From NCBI GenBank assembly GCA_046727175.1, contig JBKPCD010000072.1, positions 1 through 56,856 of the forward strand: a stretch of 56,856 bases of DNA. Direction: 5' to 3'. The translations under genes and the position numbers were made by a program. Under the pieces are notes generated by a model. That model had not been told where the DNA came from. It ran no database searches and saw nothing but the letters and a program-made list of their open reading frames with translations. Shown one piece after another: positions 44,651 through 52,780 of the stretch (positions are counted from its first letter, which is position 1; each line of letters begins with the position of its first letter). This DNA is from JBKPCD01 sp046727175. GTDB lineage: Bacteria > Acidobacteriota > Vicinamibacteria > Vicinamibacterales > 2-12-FULL-66-21.

Positions 44651-45022
44651 ATGAGTACAGCTCAGGCCAGTTCCATCCAGGCTGAAATTGCTGCGCTCGA
44701 AGAACAACTCAGGCAGGCGGAGTTTGGCCCGGATGCGAAATTCTTCGAAACCCATCTCGCCGATAACGCCGTGCTCATCTCGCAGGATGGCCACTCAGCC
44801 ATCGCGAAGTCGCAGATCGTTCAGGCGCACCGGCCAGGCGCTGGGCCCAAATTCACGCGCGTCGAGATGAGCGACATGACCATCATCGATCACGGCACCG
44901 CCGCTGTCGTCACGTGCAAGGGTGTTTACGAAGGGCCACAGGGCGTCGTTAGGCTGAAGTTCATGCGGGTGTGGTTGAAGAAGAACAATCAATGGCAGAT
45001 CGTCGCGGGAAGTATTTCCTGA
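44651..45022 (+). CDS. NTF2-like (DUF4440/SnoaL-type) protein
   Basis: A 123-residue protein with an N-terminal helix (IQAEIAALEEQLRQAEF) and the cone-shaped alpha/beta fold pattern (FFETHLADNAVLISQDGHSAIAKSQIVQAH; GTAAVVTCKGVYEGPQGVVRLKFMRVWLKKNNQWQIVAGSIS). Ligand and function cannot be read. The ATG at 44651 has a GGAGG ribosome site; an upstream GTG at 44639 would add four residues. Confidence 0.9.
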   Translation: MSTAQASSIQAEIAALEEQLRQAEFGPDAKFFETHLADNAVLISQDGHSAIAKSQIVQAHRPGAGPKFTRVEMSDMTIIDHGTAAVVTCKGVYEGPQGVVRLKFMRVWLKKNNQWQIVAGSIS

Positions 45023-45075
45023 TCGGCTCTGGGCGCGTCATGCCGATGGCCGATAGAGGAATTCGCGTCACGAGA

Positions 45076-45093
45076 GCTGTAGGGCTTCAGCCC
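45076..45093. repeat. GCTGTAGGGC-type palindromic repeat, copy 2
   Basis: GCTGTAGGGC (45076-45085) overlaps the hairpin GGGCT-TC-AGCCC (45082-45093). It shares its lead and loop style with the copy at 13901-13965 and lies between the NTF2-like gene and the ADOP pseudogene. Confidence 0.45.
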
Positions 45094-45113
45094 GCGCTCG
45101 GCAATCCGCGAGT

Positions 45114-45464
45114 CTACTCATGCCGCAGTGCGGTCAGTGGCAGTCTCAAGAAGCCGAAAGTGATTCCCGCCTGACGCATTCCCGGATCGAACGTCATGAG
45201 GTTGCGAAAGCTGCGAACGAAGAGCAGCGCCGCCACGAGCAACACGAGTGACAGCGCAATCTGCGTCACGACGATGATTCGTCTGATCGAGAATCGTTCC
45301 CGGCTTGCCGTCATCCCGAACGCCTGCTGATGCGCTCGAAGCTCCCGCCAGACTGGTTGCGGCAGGTTGCCGTACCGACCCGGATTCACGCCGAACCCGC
45401 CGTTCCCGCCGACGATGCGCACTTCAGCGATCTGACCGGGATTGCGGATGGGCAGAGTACGGAG
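45114..45464 (-). pseudogene. ADOP permease remnant with two internal deletions
   Basis: Three separated pieces of an ADOP permease are joined in one frame. LRTLPIRNPGQIAEVRIV...VWRELRAHQQAF belongs near residue 50-110 of an intact protein. SIRRIIVVTQIALSLVLLVAALLFVRSFRNLMTFDPGMRQAGITF belongs near residue 420-470. LPLTALRHE is the very C-terminus. About 300 residues are missing at each junction. Homology continues upstream of the GTG at 45422 to about 45464 without a start, so it is not a functional gene. Confidence 0.8.
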
Positions 45465-45503
45465 TCGACCTGCGTCTTCAGAGCCGCGGGCGTTGCGCCG
45501 GTG

Positions 45504-47195
45504 CTATTGCGCCCACGCGGGAAGACCGCCAAGCAGCGACCGCAAGAACAACGGCTCGAAGAAATCGCACTGCGCTTCGCGCGGGCGCAGTTGTTCCCGG
45601 ATGACCGTGTCGAGCACGAGGTATTTGTCGGATCCGCGTCCGCGCCCAGTGGGGTGCTTGAACGCCGGCCAGTGGATCGCAGCCCCGTCGTCGCTGTTCG
45701 GATTTCCCGTGGCTGCGAACCGTGTCCAGTACCCGCTCATCGCTCCGTGGAGTGACTCGTCAGCGCCGCTGAGAGGGTGATTCGGGAATATTGGTGGAAT
45801 GTAGTTGTTGCCAAAAAGGATGTTCGATTCGACGCCATGAAGCACACGATCGAGCGAAAGGTCGCCGATGATGTATTCGTACGAATAGAGGTACGTCGGC
45901 GTCCGCGTCCGTTCGATCGCGCGTGCGACTCTGCGCGCCTCACAGACGAATTGCGCGTCCCCCACGATACGGGCCATGGCCTCCGCGGGCGAGCCAAAAC
46001 CGGCGGCTGGATAGATCCCGAGAATGTTCGGCCCGTGTGGGCCGAACTCTTTCGCTACCCAGTCTTCGTAGTCTGCGACGCTCACCCCTGACGGAAAACT
46101 CTGGGTAATGAACTGGCTGGTAAACGATCCCCATCCTTCATCCCGATTGACTCCAACAATGGTCGGCACACGTTCGAAGGCACCCTGCTCGAATAGGACT
46201 CGCGGTTGATCCGGGATGACGATCCCATCGACGATGGGTTCCCAGTAGACCCTGTTCGGCGGTGAGGCTACCTGCAGCGTCCCGACCGGGATTGCCGTGA
46301 GCACCTGATTGAGTGTCTTCGACCGCATGCACGCGACGACTTGCTGCGGATCCGTGCAGCCGATGGTGGTCGCCCATGCATCGCCCGTTGCGAGCGACTG
46401 ATCCTGCGTCGTGAGACGCGTTGTCGCGCGGTCGGCGCTCTGCACGATCGCGCGGTGGTAGAGGCCGCCACTCCCTGCGGATACGAGCTGGAGGGCCACG
46501 CTGGTGCCGCCAGCGGAGGTGCCGGCGATCGTAACTCTGTCAGGATCACCTCCGAACCGGCGGATGTTGTCGTGAACCCATCGAAGCGCTGCCTGTTGAT
46601 CCAGCAGGCCGTAGTTGCCCGAAGTCGGGTGCGCGGGGTTTTCCGCAACGAGCGCCCTGTGCGCGAGGAACCCGAGGGGCCCCAACCGGTAGTTCGGTGA
46701 GACGACGACCGTGCCTGTTTCCTCCGCCAGCCTTCGGCCATTGCTTCCAGCGAAGTTGGCCGAGGCGTTGGTGAACCCGCCGGTCGGGAACCAGACGAGG
46801 ACGGGCGCGGGTTCTGACGGCTCGAGATCACGCGTCCAGATATTCATGAACAGGCAATCCTCGGTCCCCGAGACCGCCGCGCCTTGCAGCTGGGGACACG
46901 ACGGAACACCCGCCGTAGCCTGGATGATGAGCGGCGCCCAGGGCGTCCGAGCCTGCGGCGGTCGCCAGCGGTTGTTGCCGGCAGTCGAAGCCGCGTACGG
47001 CACGCCGAGGAACCCGCATGAGGTGCCGAAGTTCTGCCCTTGAACGTCACCGCCAGGCAACGTCACGTAGCATGAACTTTGAAGACCGCCTGCGCCCCAT
47101 ATCCCGACTGCCGACAAGACGAACGAAGCGGCTGCGACCGTGACCGGCGCTATCACGGAACGAATAATCGCCAGTCGTCTGCTGTGGTCTCGCAT
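45504..47195 (-). CDS. Exported type B carboxylesterase
   Basis: A 563-residue alpha/beta hydrolase. The nucleophile elbow is GTSAGG (family consensus GESAGG). SGTEDCLFMNIWTRD, PAPVLVWFPTGGF (oxyanion region), NYGLLDQQAALRWVHDNIRRFGGDPDRVTIAG and VVVSPNYRLGPLGFLA are signature segments. The catalytic Glu is in GVNRDEGWGSF and the His in SLHGAMSGYWTRFAATGNPN. A signal peptide covers about residues 1-35. Substrates of this family are varied esters. The ATG at 47195 is used because homology starts there. Confidence 0.93.
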   Translation of the reverse strand: MRDHSRRLAIIRSVIAPVTVAAASFVLSAVGIWGAGGLQSSCYVTLPGGDVQGQNFGTSCGFLGVPYAASTAGNNRWRPPQARTPWAPLIIQATAGVPSCPQLQGAAVSGTEDCLFMNIWTRDLEPSEPAPVLVWFPTGGFTNASANFAGSNGRRLAEETGTVVVSPNYRLGPLGFLAHRALVAENPAHPTSGNYGLLDQQAALRWVHDNIRRFGGDPDRVTIAGTSAGGTSVALQLVSAGSGGLYHRAIVQSADRATTRLTTQDQSLATGDAWATTIGCTDPQQVVACMRSKTLNQVLTAIPVGTLQVASPPNRVYWEPIVDGIVIPDQPRVLFEQGAFERVPTIVGVNRDEGWGSFTSQFITQSFPSGVSVADYEDWVAKEFGPHGPNILGIYPAAGFGSPAEAMARIVGDAQFVCEARRVARAIERTRTPTYLYSYEYIIGDLSLDRVLHGVESNILFGNNYIPPIFPNHPLSGADESLHGAMSGYWTRFAATGNPNSDDGAAIHWPAFKHPTGRGRGSDKYLVLDTVIREQLRPREAQCDFFEPLFLRSLLGGLPAWAQ

Positions 47196-47239
47196 GGTTT
47201 CTTCTCTTGGGGTGATCGCCGGATACGTCCTGGTCGAGG

Positions 47240-47558
47240 TCATCGCACCGACGTGATCAGCCCGCCTTCGAAAAGCGCACGAGCGAGCGTCCCCAAACCC
47301 GTGACGTCTCCAGCTGAGAAATGCTGTAGCGGCCGGTGTCGTCGGTCGTCGCCGATGGTTCGGGTTGCGTTTCCAGAACCGTGACACGAGCGCCGACGGC
47401 CGGTCGTCCCTCCGCGGTGACTACGCCGAAAAGGGTGTGGGTGCGCGGGGCGGGCGGAGCCGGTGTAACTGGTGCAACGGCGCAACAGGAACCTGGGATC
47501 CCGGCGTCGATTCACACGCCGCAAGCAGCACTGCCACTGCGACACCCAACGCCCGCAT
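47240..47558 (-). pseudogene. Frameshifted lipoprotein with carboxypeptidase-regulatory-like domain
   Basis: The ATG at 47558 starts a lipoprotein signal (MRALGVAVAVLLAAC) followed by ESTPGSQVPVAP. Then the frame breaks inside a GTTGCGCCGTTGCACCAGTT stretch. In the next frame the protein continues as VTPAPPAPRTHTLFGVVTAEGRPAVGARVTVLETQPEP and TDDTGRYSI, a CarboxypepD_reg-type beta-sandwich. It ends at VRFSKAG with a stop; a second shift would add LITSVR. It sits upstream of the carboxylesterase on the same strand. A sequencing error at either site is the alternative. Confidence 0.6.
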
Positions 47559-47744
47559 GACTGAATGCGCGCGAGGGAGTGTTGTCGATAGATCGGACGT
47601 TCGCGCCATTCGTCCCACAGCTCGCGTCCCGGACAGACCTTCTTTGGTGACGGTCGAGCAGGGGAAATAACGCCGAACACGGCCAATAGTCCTTGCAGAA
47701 AGATCCAAAAAAGCTCCAAAATTTCGCCACCATCGCTTCGCAGT

Positions 47745-49973
47745 ATGACGCAGCCCCCTTCGATGTACGAATTCGGAGGCTTTTGCCTGGATCTCGCGGA
47801 GCAGCGCCTGCTTCGTGACGGCCAGTCCGTACCGCTCACTCCAAAGATCTTCGACCTCCTGACGGTCCTCGTTCAGAACGCCGGACACTTGGTCGACAAA
47901 GAACGACTGTTGAAGGAGATCTGGGCCGACACGTTCGTCGAGGAGGCAAACCTCAATCGCGCGATATCGGTACTCAGGAAGGCGCTCGGTGAAGGCCCGG
48001 CCGATCAGAAATACATCGAGACGGTGCCCAAACGCGGATACCGATTCATCGCGCCGGTCCGTGCACCCGCCGCTGTGGAACCTCCTGTGGAGGGGGTGAG
48101 TTCTGGTGCAATCGCACCAGTCGTAGGAGGGTTAGCGCCAGAGCCGACGGCTACGGCGCGGCTGTCCGGATGGCTTCCTTCAACGCGCCGGTTCGCAATC
48201 GGCGCCGCTGCGGTCCTCGCGATCGGCGCGATCGCTTACGCCGTTTTCGGTCGACGTAACCCGAACGGCCTGCCGATCGCATCGGGACCGTCCATTCATC
48301 GTCAGCTGACGTTTACCGGGAGGGAGGTCACGCCCACGCTCTCGCCCGATGGGAAGCGCATCGCGTACGTCTCGATCGAGTCACCCCGTCGCAAGGTGAT
48401 GGTGCAGGAGTTGAGCGGAGGACAGGCGGTCACGGTTTTCAGTGCGCCGGAAGCCGGCTGGCTTCGGTGGTCGCCCGATGGCGCGGAGCTGCTGTTCTGG
48501 GCTCGAGGCGACGGTCTTACGGGCACGTACGTCGTCCCGCAGCTCGGAGGCAGCCCCCGCAAGATTGCCGGCGGTACCTTCGTTGCGTGTTGGTCTCCGG
48601 ACTCGTCGACGATTGCTATCGGACTCTTCGTGGCGGGGAAGATTTTGTTTCTGAGTAAATCGGGACAGCACCAGAGAAGCATCACTCTTCCAGAGAAGCG
48701 GAGTTGGATAGCTGACCTCGACTGGTCGCGCGCCAATGGCCGGCTTCTGGTCGTCGACAACAACGATCAGGGGCGCTCGATCATCTGGGCCATGCAGCCG
48801 GATGGCAGCAACCAGACGAAGGTCGTAGAGGCCGAGACCGAGATATCTGCTGCGCGATGGACGTCCGATGGAAGTGCCATTTACTACAAACGGCGGGTCA
48901 GCCAGACCTTCTCGCTGTACAAGGTCGCCACGCAGCCCGTTCGCGAGTCGGATGATCGGAACGCAGCGCCGCTGATTAGCGGCCTCGAGACCGATGGATC
49001 GTTCGCCGTTTCTGCAGATGGCAGCCGTCTCGTCTACGCGCGAAACCCGTATCACTCCAACTTGTGGACAGTCGACGTGGGTCGCCCGGAGCGCGGTCAG
49101 CCGCTCCGGCAGACTCAGCTGACGCATGGCACCTCACTCGTCGAACGGCCTCGAGTTTCACCCGACGGAAAGTCGATTGTTTTCAACAAGGGGTACGAGT
49201 CCCGTACCGACCTGTACGTCATCGCCGCCGATGGCGGGCCCCAACAGAGGCTGACGCATCTCGATTCGTACAGCGTCGGAGGAACATGGTCTCCGGACGG
49301 CCGATCGCTGGCGTTTGCCTCGACCAACGGCGGACGTGCGCGCGTATGGCTCGTGAATGTCGACGGAAGCTCGCCGCGTCCGGTTTCGACCGGCGAGATG
49401 AGCGACAACTACGAAATCGCCTGGTCGCCAGGGCCGGAATTGATTTACCAGCAAGTCGGCTATCGGAACTTCTATTTGATCGATCCCCGCACGCGGCAGG
49501 AGCGGCTGCTGATCAAAGACAGCTCGGTGGGTTGGGGCTCCAGCGCCATGTATTCGCCCGACGGAACGCGACTCATGCTGTACTGGAATCGCCCGCCGAA
49601 GCGAGGTCTGTGGGTGATCGATCTTCGGACCGCTCGCGAGACACCAATCGAGGGAACGGCGAACCTGCTGCCAATTGGCTGGTCGATCGATGGCGCCTCG
49701 ATTTACGCGCTCGACAGCAAACGCGCAGCGCATCGCGGCCTCTCGGCGGCTTTCGGCGAGACGGTCACCGAAGTGAAGATTCTGAACGTGCCTTTGGACG
49801 GCGGTCAACCGACGACGGTCGTCGAGCTACCGTTCGACGAAGTCGGCGGCATTGGGATGTTCCCCGACGGACGTCGATTCGTGTGCGCCGTCTACTCGTC
49901 GCGATCGGATGTGTGGATCGTCGAGAACTTCGACGTCGCAGCCGGGGCAAGATTCGCGCCGCGCGCGGAATGA
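47745..49973 (+). CDS. Membrane-bound winged-helix regulator with TolB-like propeller
   Basis: A 742-residue one-component regulator. Residues about 8-110 are an OmpR/PhoB-type DNA-binding domain (FCLDLAEQRLLRDGQSVPLTPKIFDLLTVLVQNAGHLVDKERLLKEIW; SVLRKALGEGPADQKYIETVPKRGYRF). A single membrane helix is near 146-166. Residues about 185-730 are PD40/TolB-type repeats (TPTLSPDGKRIAYVS; RWSPDGAELLFWA; RPRVSPDGKSIVF) outside the cytoplasm, probably sensing a ligand. The architecture recalls CadC/ToxR. It is divergent from the esterase/lipoprotein genes, its possible targets. Confidence 0.93.
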   Translation: MTQPPSMYEFGGFCLDLAEQRLLRDGQSVPLTPKIFDLLTVLVQNAGHLVDKERLLKEIWADTFVEEANLNRAISVLRKALGEGPADQKYIETVPKRGYRFIAPVRAPAAVEPPVEGVSSGAIAPVVGGLAPEPTATARLSGWLPSTRRFAIGAAAVLAIGAIAYAVFGRRNPNGLPIASGPSIHRQLTFTGREVTPTLSPDGKRIAYVSIESPRRKVMVQELSGGQAVTVFSAPEAGWLRWSPDGAELLFWARGDGLTGTYVVPQLGGSPRKIAGGTFVACWSPDSSTIAIGLFVAGKILFLSKSGQHQRSITLPEKRSWIADLDWSRANGRLLVVDNNDQGRSIIWAMQPDGSNQTKVVEAETEISAARWTSDGSAIYYKRRVSQTFSLYKVATQPVRESDDRNAAPLISGLETDGSFAVSADGSRLVYARNPYHSNLWTVDVGRPERGQPLRQTQLTHGTSLVERPRVSPDGKSIVFNKGYESRTDLYVIAADGGPQQRLTHLDSYSVGGTWSPDGRSLAFASTNGGRARVWLVNVDGSSPRPVSTGEMSDNYEIAWSPGPELIYQQVGYRNFYLIDPRTRQERLLIKDSSVGWGSSAMYSPDGTRLMLYWNRPPKRGLWVIDLRTARETPIEGTANLLPIGWSIDGASIYALDSKRAAHRGLSAAFGETVTEVKILNVPLDGGQPTTVVELPFDEVGGIGMFPDGRRFVCAVYSSRSDVWIVENFDVAAGARFAPRAE

Positions 49974-50148
49974 CGGTTTCACCGTACACGTTCCGTCTCG
50001 CGGACGCACCAGTCCAGTTGCCCAGAAGCGCTGGCGTAGAATCTCGGTATGTCGTCGGCGCCGGTATTCGCTCTGGTCGCTTTTCTCACGGTTGCCGATG
50101 CCCCCCGCGCAGATCGCGCAAGGCATCATCCACGGCGCCGTGATCGGG

Positions 50149-50180
50149 CCCTTTTCCCTTTTCCCTTTTTTACCCTTCTC
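50149..50180. repeat. CCCTTTT tandem repeat without inverted partner
   Basis: Three to four CCCTTTT units lie between the converging regulator and ADOP genes. It resembles the right arm of the hairpin at 25001-25088, but no left arm is present within 150 bp. In the rest of this 256-bp gap I see no gene. Confidence 0.35.
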
Positions 50181-50229
50181 TGTAGGACTAATAGACGCAC
50201 AACCTCGGAAGATCGTTGATCGACCTCGG

Positions 50230-52677
50230 CTACTCGGCTCGAAGCGCGACCATCGGGTCCACGCGTGCGGCGCGCTTTGCAGGGACGGCGGCAGCGATCA
50301 GCGCCGCAGAGGCGAGCAACACGAGCGCTGCAGCAAAGGCGCGGAGATCGGTCGCTTCCAGACCGAACAGGAACTTCTGCGCCGTTGCCTGCAGACTCCA
50401 GGCGCCCACACTGCCGACCGTGAGGCCCGCGACGATGAGTCCGGAGATGTTGCCGAGGACCATCCAGACGACGTTCGGTCCGGTTGCGCCAAGCGCCATC
50501 CGGACGCCAATCTCGCGGGTTCGTTGAGACACGAGATACGCGACGACGCCGTAGATGCCAACGCCGGAGATCACGAGGCCGAGCAGGCCGAACAGGCCAA
50601 ACAACAGCATGTTCAGACGGCGCTGAGCGACCTGCCGAGCCAGGAGTTCTTCCATCGTCATCACGTTGCGCAGCGGCACGTTGGGCAGAACCGCCGCTAC
50701 CGCAGTTCTGACGGCAGGCAGCACGTCATGTGGATCGGCACTGGTGCGGACCACAAGGTCTCCCCCGAATGCCCGCGCCTGCGCCATCGGGATGTAAACC
50801 TCCGCGCGTGGGGCGGTCTCAAGGCTGCTTTGATGGATATCACCCACGACGCCGACGATCGTGCGTGCCTCGTTGCTGATGTTGATCGTGCGTCCGACCG
50901 GATCCTCGGAGGGAAAATATTTCCTGGCCGCCGATTCATTCATGATCGCAACGCTCGCGCTTCTGGTCTGATCGGTGGCCTCGAACAGGCGGCCACGCTC
51001 GAGCGGGATCCTCAGCGTTTCGTGGTATCGAGTGGTCACCACTCGGAGGCTGATGTCCGCGTCACTGCCCGCAAGCTGTTTGCCCGGCACGCTGATGTTC
51101 GTGATGAACGTGCCCGTACGAAGCGGCAGACCTCCGAAGATCGCCGAGGCGCTCACGACACCGGGAATCTGGCTGACGCGTTCGATGATTTGTGCCAGCG
51201 CAGTTCCAAGCTCGGGCGCACGTTTGCCGAGATCGCCACGCGGAGAGACCTGAGCCACGAGCACACGCTCGATGCTGAACCCCGGGTCGATTCGCATCAA
51301 CGCGAGGAAGCTGCCGATGAAGAGCGCCGCTCCCACGAGGAGAACGACCGCAAGCGCTACCTCGACGACGACCAGGGCCGCTCGTGCCTGCTGCCGTCCG
51401 CGTCCAGCGCTCGTGCCGCGCGTCGTGTCCTTCAATGCGGTGTTCAGATCGGGCCGCGACTGCTGCAGGGCCGGAACGACTCCAAACAGGAGCGCGCACA
51501 CCAATGCGAGACCCGACGCTGCGGCGAACACTCGCATGTTGACTGCGATTGCCGCAACTCGCGCGACCCCTTCCGGCATCGAGTTTCGCAGGATCCCCAC
51601 GGCCCACCAGGCAAGCAGCATCGCGATCACCGTTCCGGCTGCTGAGAGAACGAGGCTCTCTACCATGAGCTGCCGGACGAGACGCCACCGACTCGCGCCA
51701 AGCGCCGCTCGGACGGCCACTTCGCGCTCGCGCGCGCTGGCGCGCGCGAGCAGCAGGTTGGCGACGTTCGCGCAGGCGATCAGCAGGACCATCGCGACCG
51801 TTCCGAGCAGCATCAGCAGCCACGACTTGGTGCGGGCGCCGACGAGGTAGTTGCGGAATGGCCGCACACCGACCTTGTTGTCTTTGTTCCACACGGGGTT
51901 CGCCTTCTCCAGCGCCGCTGCGATTTGATCCATCTGTGCCTGTGCCTGTGCGATGGAGACGCCGGGCTTCAGCCGTGCGATGCCGCGCATGATCATCACG
52001 CGCCCGTTTGGGTCTCTGATGCGCTCTCTCGCCGGGATGACGTAGGGAGCAAAGACCTCGGTGGAGCGGATGGCACCGACGGGGTACGTCACGTCCGGAG
52101 GCAGGATTCCGATGACCTCGGACGCCCCGTCGTCGAGCGCAATCGTTCGACCGATGATGTCGTGATTCCCGCCGAAGCGGCGTTGCCAGAACGCGTCGCT
52201 GAGCACGACGACGCGATGACGTCCCTCGACTTCGTTCTCGGACGTGAATGCGCGGCCGAGTGCCGGACGGATCCGAAGCACCTTGAAAAAATCGGCGGTC
52301 ACGCGAAACCCCACGAGATCTTCGGGCTCACCGCCAGGCTCTCGAAGGGTGAACGAACTGAAGGGCGGACCGACGATCGCCGCCATCGACTCGAACACCT
52401 GCTGCTGGGCCGTCCAGTCCAGGTAGTTCGGCGCGGCGATGCTGGAAATGGCTAGCGGGTCGATCGTCGCGTCGAGCGGACCTGGCGGCCGTCGTTCGCC
52501 GACGGCGACGAGTCGATCGTGCTCGTCGAACGGAAGGCCACGCAGGACGACGGCGTCCACGACCGAGAAGATGGCTGTGCTGGCGCCAATGCCGAGTGCG
52601 AGCACGGTCAGCGCGACCGCGGTGAAGGTCCTCGCCGACCGGAGAGATCGAAACGCTGTCTTCAGGTCGTCTCGCAT
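50230..52677 (-). CDS. ADOP family MacB-like permease
   Basis: An 815-residue protein with two FtsX/MacB-PCD halves and no prefix domain. First helix: TFTAVALTVLALGIGASTAIFSVVDAVVLRGLPF. First bundle near 275-410 (LLIACANVANLLLARASAREREVAVRAALGASRWRLVRQLMVES). Second bundle near 680-815 (GLVISGVGIYGVVAYLVSQRTREIGVRMALGATGPNVV; AARVDPMVALRAE). No ATPase gene adjoins it. It is divergent from another ADOP gene with a 103-bp shared promoter region, so they may be co-regulated. Confidence 0.93.
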   Translation of the reverse strand: MRDDLKTAFRSLRSARTFTAVALTVLALGIGASTAIFSVVDAVVLRGLPFDEHDRLVAVGERRPPGPLDATIDPLAISSIAAPNYLDWTAQQQVFESMAAIVGPPFSSFTLREPGGEPEDLVGFRVTADFFKVLRIRPALGRAFTSENEVEGRHRVVVLSDAFWQRRFGGNHDIIGRTIALDDGASEVIGILPPDVTYPVGAIRSTEVFAPYVIPARERIRDPNGRVMIMRGIARLKPGVSIAQAQAQMDQIAAALEKANPVWNKDNKVGVRPFRNYLVGARTKSWLLMLLGTVAMVLLIACANVANLLLARASAREREVAVRAALGASRWRLVRQLMVESLVLSAAGTVIAMLLAWWAVGILRNSMPEGVARVAAIAVNMRVFAAASGLALVCALLFGVVPALQQSRPDLNTALKDTTRGTSAGRGRQQARAALVVVEVALAVVLLVGAALFIGSFLALMRIDPGFSIERVLVAQVSPRGDLGKRAPELGTALAQIIERVSQIPGVVSASAIFGGLPLRTGTFITNISVPGKQLAGSDADISLRVVTTRYHETLRIPLERGRLFEATDQTRSASVAIMNESAARKYFPSEDPVGRTINISNEARTIVGVVGDIHQSSLETAPRAEVYIPMAQARAFGGDLVVRTSADPHDVLPAVRTAVAAVLPNVPLRNVMTMEELLARQVAQRRLNMLLFGLFGLLGLVISGVGIYGVVAYLVSQRTREIGVRMALGATGPNVVWMVLGNISGLIVAGLTVGSVGAWSLQATAQKFLFGLEATDLRAFAAALVLLASAALIAAAVPAKRAARVDPMVALRAE

Positions 52678-52780
52678 GATCCTCCAGACGCACCGGCAGA
52701 CGGTTTCGTTGGTGCCACGACGATGCGGACCATCAAAATGGGCGCCGGATTCGTCTTAAAGGCGGTAATGGAGTGCGCCC

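Noticed and set aside
47421..47888. Minus-strand frame of 155 codons across the start of the winged-helix gene
   Set aside because: Only the part from the ATG at 47558 is protein-like (lipoprotein signal); the upstream part is the complement of the regulator gene.
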